Shown here: piece by piece, positions 22,561-32,877 of the stretch
How the letters are laid out: each line of letters starts with the position of its first letter
Numbering within the stretch: position 1 is the stretch's first letter
Source of the DNA: Tilletia caries
Lineage: Eukaryota; Basidiomycota; Exobasidiomycetes; Tilletiales; Tilletiaceae
Assembly: GCA_032718865.1 (NCBI GenBank)
Contig: JALUTQ010000045.1
Coordinates: 1,798,001-1,862,000, forward strand
Reading direction: 5' to 3'
Length of the DNA stretch: 64,000 nt
The notes under the pieces: model-generated
Told to the model about the DNA's origin: nothing
Database searches by the model: none
What the model saw: the letters and a program-made list of their open reading frames with translations, nothing else
Program-made: the position numbers and the translations under genes

Positions 22561-22809
22561 GATGGCTGATACCACTTACCCATACCAGTCTCTGCTTTGT
22601 TCCCATTCTGAGTCCGGCCCAGCAGTCAGCACTCCCGAATCGTCATCCAAGGTGAGCCTCGTGTTTATACGCGCATCTGCATCAGGTGCTCCGGGTTAGG
22701 TCCTTACTCACCCATTCGTTTTTCAGCTCTCTGCTCTTATGAATCCGGTCGACGTCGTCAAGATGAGTAGACTGACTTTCCTCACTCACCATGCCCCATC
22801 GGACAGCTC

Positions 22810-23195
22810 TCTCCCTCGACAAAGCCGCTGCCAAGGTTGCTCCCAAAGCACACCACCTCGTCATCTCCAACCCCGTCAACTCCACCGTGCCCATCGTCGC
22901 CGAGGTCTTCAAGTCTTTACGACCCCAAGCGGTGGGTTTTTCCCCCGACCCCCTCTCCTTCTTCTAACGGCTTTGACGCTTCATGAGTTAAAATGGTGCT
23001 CATCACTGCATATCTTCGTACAGTCTGTTCTGTGTCACGGGTCACCACCTTTGACATCACACGCGCCTCCACCTTCCACTTCGACATTGCCAACGTCAAG
23101 CCCGCCGAGGTCAATGTGTCCGTCGTCGGTGGCCACCTTCGGCGTCACCATTGTGCTTCTCCTCTCTCAAGTCGCCCAGGGTTCCATACTCCAAT
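22810..23195 (+). pseudogene. Malate dehydrogenase gene fragment, broken
   Basis: NAD-dependent malate dehydrogenase interconverts malate and oxaloacetate. Here only a middle section remains. KVAPKAHHLVISNPVNSTVP (about 22822-22890) is the conserved stretch with the ISNPVNS nucleotide- and substrate-binding loop, followed by IVAEVFK. YDPKR-like DNA follows, then an intron-like gap (GTGGGT at 22932 to CGTACAG at 23026). After it come VTTFDITRASTFHFDIANVK and PAEVNVSVVGGH, then in another frame FGVTIVLLLSQVAQGS. The catalytic HSGVT histidine context is disrupted by the frame change. The N- and C-terminal thirds are absent. The retained intron-like gap argues for a DNA-level copy, not a retrocopy. 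Confidence 0.7.
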
Positions 23196-24134
23196 AGTAT
23201 GTTCAACACTGGACCTGACCTGACCTGACGGCTGACCTGACCTGACCTGACCTGATCTGACTTTCTTTCTGCTGTGCTCTTGCCTCTTCTATATTCCCTT
23301 ACCTTCGCATCAAGCTCTGTTGGCATTCCTTTGCCCATTCGTCTCCGGTCTCAGCCTTCACCCGTCTTCTACGTCCCTTCCGTCTGCTTCCCCGGCCGCT
23401 TATGTTTCCTATCCCCTAACCTCTCCTTCTGCATTAGCCTCACGCTTTTTTCTCCTCAGTCTTTTTAATCTTATCTTCATTGCGCTCGCAGCTATTCTCC
23501 GTCTTGTTTGTCAATTGTCTCTCTCTGCGCGAAGCCATCATATGACATATCATTCTTTGCTTTCTGCTTCCTTGGTAGATACAGCCGTGCGGGATGATTA
23601 CGTGTGTGAAGTTCCTCAATCCCTTTTCCACGCAAGTTTGATCAACATTCAAAATGTTACATGGACAATGATATAGATGCTCGTAGCTACGATCGCAAGT
23701 CGCAGCCGCATGGCGAAGCAGACGAAGGGTAGCGAAGCTACCTTGAGCTTCTGCGTAGCCGTGCTGGGCTGAGATTTGGTGACCTTTCTGATACAAAAGA
23801 TTCGCGAAAAGGGGAGGGGGGGAGAGGACGCCCCCAGTCACGTCTTCGCACATCTCTACCAGGTCATAAGGGTCTGAGGTCCACATCGAGTCTGAGGGAC
23901 ACCCTGGCCTCTGGGCTTCAGCCGACAGCCAGGTCACTATGGTTCCAAGGCGTAAGTTGCTGCTACTTAACTTTGTTGACTAAGTCTGTATTTAAATCCC
24001 ACTCCCAGCCCCCAGCGACCTGTTATTCAACAAGGCGAAAAAGTTAGGGGAACACTCTGGTAAGGTACGCACCCAGGTCAGGAATGAGAAAGCAGAGGCC
24101 GAGCCGGAGAAAGCAGAGCGCACTTCCCGGCGCA
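23196..24134. other. Pentamer repeat and ORF of unknown status
   Basis: A tandem array of the pentamer TGACC/CTGAC runs from about 23212 to 23262. A minus-strand frame of 165 codons (23440-23937) has an unusual mix of Cys, His and Met but no domain I recognise and no splice partner. I treat it as unproven. Confidence 0.35.
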
Positions 24135-24255
24135 AGCGTTGTTCAGTTGCGGGCGCGCGCTCTGAGAAGCAGATTTTCAGAGCGCGGCGCGAGGGGCCTC
24201 GCGCTCTGTGTCTTGAGCGCCATTTTGGAGCGCGCGCCCGCAACTGAACACCGCC
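24135..24255. mobile_element. 121-bp foldback MITE
   Basis: The left end (AGCGTTGTTCAGTTGCGGGC) and the inverted right end (GGCGGTGTTCAGTTGCGGGC) differ at two positions, and both continue into GCGCGCGCTC. The centre contains a second palindrome (CAGAGCGCG...CGCGCTCTG), so the whole unit could fold into a long hairpin. There is no coding capacity. I cannot see a convincing target-site duplication. Confidence 0.6.
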
Positions 24256-24539
24256 TGACCACCAAAACCACTACCACAGCGAATCAATCCTCATCCACCG
24301 AGTATCTTCACATACACAAACACACCTGCGAGCATTGCGTCCTACGCCTACAACAGCTGCGCGCGTGCTGCACCGAGCCCAGAACTTGCGTGCGCTGACC
24401 GCTGACGTCTTTCGACTTTCTTTCACCCTCACCTCCCCAGTCCTCCTCTTCTCCTTCCGCCTGCTCTGCGAGCCACTCAGCGCGCACTACTTACTCTCTT
24501 CCTTCTCAACCTCTCCCCAGCAAACAGATACGAGACACG

Positions 24540-25010
24540 ATGGATCCATTCATGTGAGTGCCCCAATCCAAGCAAACAAGTTTTTCTCAATCTTGTGCTG
24601 ATGCTCTTCCCCCTCTTCTTCCCCACTCTGGCACCCATGACAGAAGTCTCAGCCCGCCCAGCATTGCTGCTTCTGTCGTTCATGCTCTGCTTCTGCCCGG
24701 CTGCCTTCTTTTTCTCGGCTACCCTGGCCCTTGAGTCGTTGAGTGCGTCAGTGAGTGGACAGGCGGCTAGACGCTAGTTGCTCAGCGCAGGCCGAAGGGA
24801 CCATGACCTTGTTGACCTCCCGAACACTTCTCTTTGCTTCCTACAGATACTTTGGCCACGTCCGTACGTCTACAATGCCGTTCCTGCTCCTTCGTTGCCT
24901 CCATTCGCACTCATCGTTGGTGACATGCTCTCAGTTCTGGTATTGCTCAGGCCAGCTAGGTCCTACAAGCCTATATGTACACAACAGTCGCATAAGTGAT
25001 AAGACGTAAC
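24540..25010 (+). CDS. Possible small hydrophobic protein, exon structure uncertain
   Basis: ATG at 24540 gives MDPFI after splicing of GTGAGT (24554) to CATGACAG (24643), followed by SLSPPSIAASVVHALLLPGC and LLFLGYPGP before a stop. The context is hydrophobic, like a membrane anchor. A separate frame at about 24845-24999 (YNAVPAPSLPPFALIVGDML) also reads as a membrane segment after a good acceptor (TTCCTACAG). I cannot join the two in frame, so the gene is either incomplete, differently spliced, or decayed. Confidence 0.25.
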
Positions 25011-26990
25011 CCACTCACTCGTTCCTTGTTCGATGATGACATGATGGATGCGTGATAGAGTGCCAGGAAGCACAGAGCTGGGTGGCGAGGTTATCAGTCA
25101 GTGGAGTGAAGAGGTCAAGAGCATGGATGGGCTGGAGCCTGGAGGCAACAAGGAAGCAGTGAAAACTCATTTCAATGTGCCGTTCTCATTTCAGTGCATG
25201 ATCATGCCCGTGCATCGTTATGTGTCGCCATAGGTCGACGCGGGTGAGAGGTTGGGGGGTATGCAACCCGGGGACGAGTCTGAAGAGGGGAGGTGTAGGT
25301 GGTCAGTGACTTGGTGCAGTCCCACGCGCAGACATGAATGGTGGAGCGACAGCTTACCTGCTTTGGCCTTTGGGATCTGAAACGGCGCAAAGCACAATAT
25401 ACAAAAGCTGTCAGCAGAGCATCGCACCGCGTGCGCAGTAAGGACTAATGCCTATGAACCTGCCTTCATATATTGGTATCGAGTCCGTTGAGCCCCGGTG
25501 TGTATGCCGTACAGCGTGCGAGTAGCTGTGGAAGATTGTAATCGATTATCAGTGAACGAAGTAATGGATGTATGCCGTGATTTGGGAAGTAGCCGTCTCA
25601 CCTTGCACAGCACCCGAGCCCTGATCACACGCGCACAGGACAGAGTGACTCGCCGGTCAATGATTCATCGTTGCTGCGCGGTCGTGTGGCTGTAAGGCAG
25701 GGTGCAGCGCAAGAGAATGGTGATGAGCATTGAGCACTGTGCATGTAGGAAAGCGGGCGCACTCACCTCAGGTCAAAAATGGATGGCCCTTGAAGCCTGC
25801 CGCCAAGACGAGATTCGAGAGCGCGCAAAGCGCAAGCTGTAGCCGGCAAGGAGCAGGCGTGAAGATCCGAAGAGGCTGCAACAATAAGGATTGAACAGGG
25901 TTGGAGATGACTGGCGAGAGAAGAAGTGATCAGCGATTGGTACCAGCAGTAAGCACCCAGCTGGACAGCGGCGGAGAAAGGAGAAGGGTCCGCAGAGTCG
26001 GCAGAGTCGGCAGAAAAGCGCGCGCGAGACGTGCTGCAAGACAGGCGCAGACGGATAGGCGCAGCAATGGGCGTTGCGTGGGTTTGAGGATGGGTAGGGG
26101 TGATTGGGCAGTGGTATACTTGGTAGTGGAAAGTTTGGACGACCCTGGAAAAATGTGGGGCGACCTGAAAGGCTGACCCAAACGGCGTTCCATACGCGCC
26201 GTACGCACGCGTCGCGACGCGTCGTGTCTCTTCTCTTCTCTTCTCTCTTGCGTGCCCGCGACAGCCTCGCATCGAACCACCATCTCTCGCATGCGGATTC
26301 GCCAGCCAGTCATCCTTCGTCTGTCGGACGATGAAGCCCACCACCACCATCGTGTTCACAACACCTGGTCTGACCAAAAGGCCAAGTCTTCTCCTAGCCA
26401 CCTGAGCGGCGTCCCGGAAGCCCAACAAGCACTACTATACCAACGCCGGGACAGTCGGTTTGGTCATTGGTGTACCATCAGGTCCGCCAAGCGATGGTCG
26501 CTCTTCGGTACCTTGCCTCACCCCTTTACCACCGCATTCCCGAGTTCACTCGAAGCCTTCATCTTAGATGCGCCTTGCTCGCTCAGTGATCTGACTACGT
26601 TCCCAATGGTGAACTTGGCACTCTCGTCTAGGTTCTAGACACTTGCGCCTATGCACAGAGTGTACAGTAAAGGTTGTGTAAGGCGTTTCCGCTCGCACGT
26701 CGATGTAGTTGGACCCGGAGCGCACGGGGCGACGCAGACGCAAAGTGGAGGACTCGAAGAGGTGAGTGGGTCCTTGAACAGCGCGTAGTAGCGAGCAGGT
26801 CGAGCAAAGTGTCGGCCACTCGCCACGTCAGTCGTGTCTCTCTCTGAATCCACATGCGCGGCCTAAACCTATAAGCATAGAGGAAGTAAAAGATCGCTGA
26901 TTATTCTTCCCTTTAGCCGCTTCTCCCACTTGTAACCTCTCTTTCCCTGGATCACCCCTTCTTTTCTCCACCAGAGTCGGAAACCGCCGA
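25010..26990. other. No supported gene; contains a 33-bp repeat shared with 19.46 kb
   Basis: Open frames on both strands overlap and lack domains. Positions 26163-26195 are the exact reverse complement of 19461-19493 (GTATGGAACGCCGTTTGGGT and onward), which lies at the left edge of the Harbinger-like element. The minus-strand frame at 25763-26428 runs through this repeat and is probably not a gene. A CTCTT microsatellite lies at about 26220-26250. Confidence 0.4.
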
Positions 26991-27023
26991 GTCGTCTCCG
27001 GGACAGTGTCCTCGCCGTCACTA

Positions 27024-27541
27024 CGCCCAGCGCCGCCTCGGACCGCGACACTACCTACAATGCCTGCGGCTTGCTCTCTGGGACCACCTCTGCCGCCTAC
27101 CCCGCCGACAAGATCAAGCAGATCAAGACCACCAGCGTCAAGCCCTTCTACATGGCGTCTCATCCAAATGCTTGCAGCAACCCCTTCACTGCTCACAGTT
27201 CACACCCTCGCCGTCTGCGTGAGCCCCATCTCAATTTACTCTGTAAGGCATCTCACCAGAGCCAAGTATGGCGCTGAAGTGTTCGCTGACCGCTGCTTTG
27301 ATATCTCCATCGTTGAATCACCATTAGACCTACCGCCAATACTATCAACCCCGACACCAAGTATTCGGTCGATGTCGAGACGTGCGGTGCCAACCCTGCC
27401 TCCAGCTTCGGATGCAACGACGTATCGCTCAAGAGCGCGACCTTTTTCGTCCTTGGTGGCCGCCCTGCTGTGGGCCACCTCGATTCCAGTGCCGAGTGCT
27501 ACTTCGATGATCAGCTCAGCAAGGACAAGTGTGCCAAGTGA
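27024..27541 (+). pseudogene. Double-psi beta-barrel secreted protein relic, start lost
   Basis: This is a relative of the genes at 29248 and 45564. The frame DTTYNACGLLSGTTSAAYPA and then KPFYMASHPNAC corresponds to their TYPAC...PFYIAPGLGACG section. After an intron-like gap, NPDTKYSVDVETCGANPASS, DVSLKSATFFVLGG, and a tail ending YFDDQLSKDKCAK correspond to the barrel core with D-x-C and the aliphatic S-x-x-x-F strand. No ATG or signal peptide precedes the first exon, although the pyrimidine-rich leader resembles that of the paralogues. A non-canonical or distant first exon is the alternative. Confidence 0.5.
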
Positions 27542-29247
27542 GAAGAACTGATACTGCATACGATGGCGGTGGTGATAGTGGGAGTGATTACAGGATCTAC
27601 GCACCCCACCACGGGCACCACGGACCCAAGCATTCCGAGGTTGGCAACAGTGAGCACAGGATCCCGGATAAGAAGCACAAGTTAAAAGATAGGGCGACGG
27701 TGGCACTGGTAGGCGGTCTGGTCCTCAGTCCTCACTCTCCCGTGCTGACTTCTATGAACACTTCTTTCTCAGCCAGAATCATCAACCCGGGACAGCTCAA
27801 AGGAGCCGACAACTGGACTGAGGTTTCACGTCATCCAGGCCCATTTGATCGTCTCCTCGGCCACATCACTTCCTTCCTGTCATCCTTCTTGTCGCCCTCA
27901 TCTATCGTCGTCATCGCTACATCACAAGATCATCAGATACATTATTATGTATGCTGATACGACGATGACCAGTCGCCGCCCCGAGGGCTCAAGACGAAGA
28001 GGAGGCAAAGACAATTATGAACGTGCTGAAACGGGGCTCGCCTATAAAAAGCTCCTCCGAAATGGAGCCGCGGAGGAGCCTCGACTCGCAAGTCGCAACC
28101 GGAGGATGACCTGAAAGCAGTCGACCTTGTGCCTTAATTTGACCTTTCTCCCGCCTCTCTCCCGTCAGGAGCGCAGGATTCAGGACAACGGTGGCAGTCA
28201 TATCGCATTATGCATTATGGTCCATGCCCTGACCAGCGGCCAACGATGAATATGAGATGGAGGTGAAGATGAAGTTACTACAGGCGACGCCCGCCCCCGA
28301 GCAAGCGGCCGCACAGTTGATACAGCCACGGATGTTCAGTCCTTCGCGGTGAAGGCGCGCTGACTGCCGGCCGTCCGAGACGGAGTGTGGCGTCGGATTA
28401 TTTACTGTTCCAGCGATTCTACAGCGAAATGAGATGAGATTGCGGTTGGCGGCCAGGTTGGACAGGTGAAAATTCTCTGCTCTGCTCCTTCGAGCTGCTT
28501 CTTCCCCTCCATCATCTTCGTCTCCCTCGCCTCTCTCCCTCAGACGCTCGGTCGACGACTTGAACGTGTCCTTTGCTGTCCCACCCACCTCCCCGTGCGT
28601 TTCCTCCCCTCCTAGCGCCGCTAGTCCCGGACCGCACGCAGCGGCGGACACGGCGTTCGAGCTCCAAGCTCAACCCCCAATTTGATGCGCTCGTCTCCTT
28701 GTCTAACTGATTACATTAGAACACCACACAGTGCGAGGACGGCCGAGGTGTTACTTCGGCGTTGTCTGCGTCCTCGTACGATCCCTTTACCCTTCCAACT
28801 TCCGACTTCCGTCCGGCGTCAGGCGTCAGGGCCGAGGGGACCCATCGTTGCGGAGCATAGCCCAGTGCCCACCTCACTTATACCACAGCCTCAATCCTGA
28901 TTGACCGAATCCTCCCCCACATAAATGAGGACTACGCCCACTGCGTCGGAAATCCCAGTACATACATGAAGGCACGGAGAGTTGCATGTGTCCCTGCATG
29001 CCTCATCCGCAGTAGTAGGCGGCATTCCGGCCCAAGGCCAAACGCGAAACCCTCATTTCTCCTACGAAAGGAAAAACGGGGTAGGAAGGAAGAGGAAGGG
29101 CAAACGTATAAATAGAGCTATTGGCGCGCCGCTGAACTCTCCTCCCTTACCTCTTCTTACCCACTTCTCAATTCCTCTTCGTATCCTCACCTCAACTCCT
29201 CACCTCCTCTTTCTTCTCCTTGAACCCGCGCCCATTTTTCTACCAAC
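27542..29247. other. Intergenic with duplicated flank and TATA box
   Basis: A frame at 27529-27957 contains a His/Gly-rich section (YAPHHGHHGPKHSE) that could be an old exon but has no start. About 28230-28320 resembles 44920-45010 (shared GATGAAGTTACTACA). About 28740-29240 resembles 45060-45560. These are the upstream flanks of the two duplicated double-psi barrel genes. A TATA box (GTATAAATAG) lies at about 29106-29115, roughly 135 bp before the ATG at 29248. Confidence 0.5.
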
Positions 29248-29795
29248 ATGATCGCTATTCCTCGTCTCTTCGCCGCCGTCGCCCTCCTCGCTGCCGTTGT
29301 GGTCAGCGCTGCCCCGAGCCGCGACAAAACCTACCCTGCCTGTGACCCTCCCTCGAAAGGTCCCGTCCACGGCAAATGCCACCAAATGAACATGAAGACC
29401 GACCAAGATCCCTTCTACATCGCCCCTGGGCTCGGCGCGTGCGGCGTCACCTACAACGACAACGTGATGGGTGCCTGCCTCAGCCCGGGTTGGATCAACT
29501 CCGTGAGTATGAGCTCAGAATGTCATGGTCGGGGAGCTTGCAGAATTTGTTCTGACCCATTGCTTTACTCCCCATCCGTCTTCAGGGCTACTACAGCTCC
29601 TGCGGCCGGAAGACCACCGTCACCAATCCTCGCAACGGCAAGTCGATCCACGTCGTCATCATTGACGCCTGTGTATCGGCTTCCTGCAACGACATCATGC
29701 TCACGAAGGCGGCCTTCCAGGCCATCGGCGGTAACATGGCGTCTGGCCACGTCGACAACAAAGTCAACTGGTACTTTGACGACCAGCACAAGTGA
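29248..29795 (+). CDS. Secreted double-psi beta-barrel protein (RlpA/barwin-like), copy A
   Basis: This is a small extracellular protein with the fold of expansin D1, barwin and RlpA domains; in fungi such proteins act at cell walls or on plant surfaces. Exons are 29248-29502 and 29586-29795, with GT-AG borders. Residues 1-22 form a signal peptide (FAAVALLAAVVVSAA). The mature part has paired cysteines (TYPACDPPS, CHQM, GLGACGVTYND, GACLSPGW), then SCGRKTTVTNPRNGKSIHVV, IIDACVSASC, and DIMLTKAAFQAIGG. The typical barrel end NWYFDD is present. It ends at TGA right after QHK, whereas copy B reads GGKRDE beyond this point; the stop comes from GGA changed to TGA. The TATA box and flanks are shared with copy B. 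Confidence 0.8.
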
Positions 29796-30745
29796 GGCAA
29801 GCGTAACGAGTAGGAGCTGTACCGGCCCTTTGGATTCTCCTGCACGCGCGATGGTGGTGAGTTTAACAAACAGAGCGGCGGGCGGGTCCGTCTCGTGACT
29901 CGTCCCCGCTCACGCTCTTGCCTGTTTCTCCGTGCCTCGCTGACAACTGTGCAACCTCCTTCGATCACAGTTGATCCTACCTCGCTCATGAGACCTCAGC
30001 GCCGCCGTAAAGGAGGGTTGAGGTGGCACATCCATCTATCACTCGTAATGGCCTTTCCGGTCACATCATTCAGTTCACTTCTTTCTTCTTGTCACCATTC
30101 GCGCCTTCGCACCGCCTCATATTTCACCGCAATGTCATCAAAGTACAGACATACAAAACGTGTGGCTCAGATCACCAGTTTGATTCTCAGCCAAAGCCAA
30201 AGCATCGCGACATCGTGTATGAATATGTGAAGACTTGCAAAGTAACATTGCATGCTGATGGCTGGTCCCGAAGTCAGAAGGCAACTGATGGAGCCTGCGA
30301 AGTCACTAGTCACTCCTTTAATCCTTTTCAGTGAGTAGATGATTCAAGACCTTAAAGGGGTGAGAGTGATGATTGAGTATTGAGGAGCTGACTCTATTGC
30401 GTGCAGTCATGCAATCAGGATCGAGATGGGAAGTGCGAGTATAGGAGGGAAGAAGGAAGTAGGTGGAAGGGTGGCATGAATTGCGAAAGGTGACGAAGAT
30501 TGTTGAGTGTCGATATGTCGTGTGACTGGAAAGGCACAGCGATTCGGGAATCCCGGAGAGGGCGTCGATGCCTATGTTCAGATCCACTCCGGCCATGGAC
30601 TCTGTTGCCGCTCTGACTTCGAGAACATGTCGATACTGGAGACGAATGGAAAGGATTCACGGTCAGCACCTTCGGAAAAGAACACGAGAGAGCGGAAGCA
30701 TAGGAAACCAACGAGAGAAACAAACACTCACAAGCCTGACCGGCA
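29796..30745. other. Duplicated 3' flank, then intergenic
   Basis: About 29800-30150 matches 46125-46445 (for example GCGCCGCCGTAAAGGAGGGT in both), so the duplication of the barrel gene includes several hundred bp of 3' DNA. From 30150 to 30745 I see no gene apart from possible 3' untranslated sequence of the minus-strand gene that follows. Confidence 0.45.
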
Positions 30746-30983
30746 TCAGCCGCAAATTTCCTTGCATTCCTTCAAGTGGCAGTTCCGCAGGCAAAACTGT
30801 GAGGGTGTCATGTGGATGAGCAGGAGAGTTTGCGCATCGTCGTGGAGGAAGATTTACTGATAATGGCAAACTTACCTCGCCGTGCGACCTAGGAGGAGCG
30901 TAGGATTCAGGATCGAAGGTTTCAGCGAAGCTGAGGCCGATCGCACTCAGCGCGAGGACAATGGTCGGGAAGAAGAACTTCAT
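30746..30983 (-). CDS. Tiny secreted cysteine-rich protein, 2 exons
   Basis: Exon 1 (30983-30876) encodes MKFFFPTIVLALSAIGLSFA, a textbook signal peptide, then ETFDPESYAPPRSHGE. The donor GTAAGT and an acceptor ending CACAG join it to exon 2 (30796-30746), which encodes FCLRNCHLKECKEICG and a TGA. The mature peptide would be about 32 residues with four cysteines spaced C-x3-C-x4-C-x3-C in the last 15 residues, a pattern able to make two disulfides. I recognise no family. Size, secretion signal and cysteine content fit an effector-like or antimicrobial-like peptide, but that is inference. Alternative downstream splicing is possible. Confidence 0.55.
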
Positions 30984-32030
30984 GCTTCAGAAGGGCAGTA
31001 AGAGGTTCCGTGCGGTGGGAAAAGAAAGAAGCTGTGGATGGATAGAAGAGATGATGGGAGTGGAAAAAGCGGTCTGGTCTGTGAGGAACTGAAGAGAGGG
31101 AGATTGGAGCGTCGTCGTCAGTGTCTTGTACCTGATCAGAATGGAAAATATAAATGAAGTATTTAGTACGTAGGACGACGATACGACGAGCCTGGGCCTC
31201 GAACAAGCGAACAAAGAATACAGTAAAAAGCAGGTCAGCAACAGCCGAAAGATTGGGTGATGAGAGCCTGTACATCATCCAGACCCCGAAGAAACATGGG
31301 AAAACGATTACTTCTGCTCACGGGTGTTCCCGTCCGATGCCATGCGACGGAAGCATTGTACATAACGAGAACGCCTGTGCTATGTATCCCTGTAATTGAG
31401 GCCAAGTCGAAAAAGAGTCAGGAACGGGAGAGCAGGGACAAGAAAGAGGTCAGACGTCTACGTGAATACCAAGGACGCGACGGGTGTGTCTACTGTCTAC
31501 CTCCTTTTCGGCGGCTCTTCTTTCTTCTGCCTCGACGATGTCATCCAGCACAACACCAGTAGCACTCACCTCATCAGCCGTCGCTGTCAAGACGTCGACC
31601 GACGCCGCCCCGTCAAATACGATCCAGACCGAGCTCCAGCGGCTCATCGTAAGTCTAAAGGGCAAAAATGAGAATGACGATGATGAGGGCGACTCGTCCG
31701 GGTTAAGGAAAAAGATGATGATGATGAGTACGAGGACGATGTAAGTATGAGGAAGGGGACGAGTGAGTGGAATTCCGCCCTGTGCACCAACCCCCCCCCC
31801 CCCACTGCTTTTTGCATTTGTTCCCAACCACACTTCGACTTCCCCTGTGCACTCACTTCCCCTCCGCAACAACCTGCATATTATCATTGCGTTTTTGTAC
31901 TTGGCTCGGTGCGATGAGGACATGCCAGCAGCCAGACGACTGGCGTCACGGCGGACGTCAGCACGACATGCGTTGACTTACGCGAAAGCGCACGGATCGG
32001 AGGTCCCTTGCACAGCTGGGTGATGCGGGA
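30984..32030. other. Upstream region and a possible short ORF
   Basis: The minus-strand promoter of the 30983 gene probably lies at 30990-31200. A plus-strand frame starting at 31538 (MSSSTTPVALTSSAVAVKTS ... TIQTELQRLIVSLKGKNEND) looks weakly coding and ends at 31744 in an acidic/Met run; it may be the first exon of a gene cut off by the retroelement relic downstream. A run of at least 12 C residues lies at about 31791-31803. Confidence 0.3.
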
Positions 32031-32039
32031 AATTGAGAT

Positions 32040-32420
32040 GAAGCGACAGGCTGCACACCCGCAGTCTCCCAGGTGGCTTCCGTCTGATGGCGACAATGAA
32101 GGAACATGGGAAAGACCCACCCCAGGTGGGTGGGCGCGGGCCCGATTACGTTCGTGCCGAGCGCGATAGTGGGTCGCCCTGGGCGGGCGGGACCACTGAG
32201 CGACGCAGGACCGAATGGTAAACGTAATACAAGCCGGCGCCAGAAGAAAGGACAGTGAAGAGAGTGGAGCATCGAGAAAAAGCGTTGAGTGAAAACGCAG
32301 AGAGGAAAGAAGAAACGTTCTGAGAAACGAAACGAGATGCGAGAACGAGAAGAGGGTGCGGAGGATGGGGAAAGGAAGCAACGAGACTGAAGAGAAGGCA
32401 ATAAACGTTCGTACACACTC
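32040..32420 (-). mobile_element. Relic of a Ngaro-type element terminus
   Basis: Read on the minus strand, this matches the A2-B2 end of the element at 33.7-42.35 kb. It has the CTGGCGCCGGCTTGT block, the GCCCGCGCCCACCCACC block with its hairpin, and the terminal GAGACTGCGGGTGTGC. It is diverged and has no coding region, like a solo terminus left by recombination or an old truncated copy. It lies only 1.3 kb from the intact element and in the opposite orientation. Confidence 0.65.
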
Positions 32421-32714
32421 GAGAGTGAGTAGGAAAGCGACGAGCGGTGAGAGTGCGAAGGGGGAGAAGATGGTGGGCCAGTCCTGCGAGCTTCCTGCTG
32501 CGAAGGAGGGAAATTTGCAGGGCCTCGAAATGAGAATGAGGCGGAGCGTTGCTCGATGCGTGTTGCCAACAATCACCATCGAGTCAACTGGCTCCGATAC
32601 ATGCTCTCGGTGACAGCAACTTTCCTTCTCATCTGGACGGAGGGCGACGACTTCATTAAGATAGCTTGTCCCTCATCATCGCATCAGCCCCGACCCCGAG
32701 GCGCGGTGAGTTGC

Positions 32715-32730
32715 AAACGCATATAAAGAA
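32715..32730 (+). promoter_or_regulatory. TATA-like box of the 32.88-kb gene
   Basis: CATATAAAG lies about 155 bp before the start codon at 32878 and is followed by the pyrimidine-rich leader common to the secreted-protein genes here. Confidence 0.4.
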
Positions 32731-32877
32731 GACGCCTTTCCAACGTTTTCTACCCTTAATCACGCATCTCCTCTCCCTTCCTTTCCTCTATCCCTCTCCA
32801 AAGCTTTCGCAGGCTGCGACCGAACCTTCTCAATTACTTACAATCCGTCGAAGACCATTAAGTCGACCAGTGCTCTC

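Larger units (their letters stand above)
20733..24255. mobile_element. 3.5-kb interval bounded by perfect 24-bp inverted repeats
   Basis: Positions 20733-20756 and 24232-24255 are perfect inverted repeats starting GGCGGTGTTCAGTTGCGGGC. With flanking TCA/TGA the match extends to 27 bp. The start GGnnnTGTTCA matches the termini of the adjacent Harbinger-like element. The interval carries low-complexity ORFs (20.8-21.7 kb) and a broken malate dehydrogenase fragment (22.8-23.2 kb). It may be a composite, Pack-type element. The alternative is that the right repeat belongs only to the small 121-bp MITE at 24135-24255 and the left is a solo end. Confidence 0.4.

Noticed and set aside
23212..23262. 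CRISPR-like array.
   Set aside because: It is a pentamer tandem repeat without spacers, and the organism is eukaryotic.
25763..26428. 221-codon minus-strand ORF as a gene.
   Set aside because: It reads through a 33-bp repeat shared with a transposon edge and has no domain, signal peptide or splice sites.
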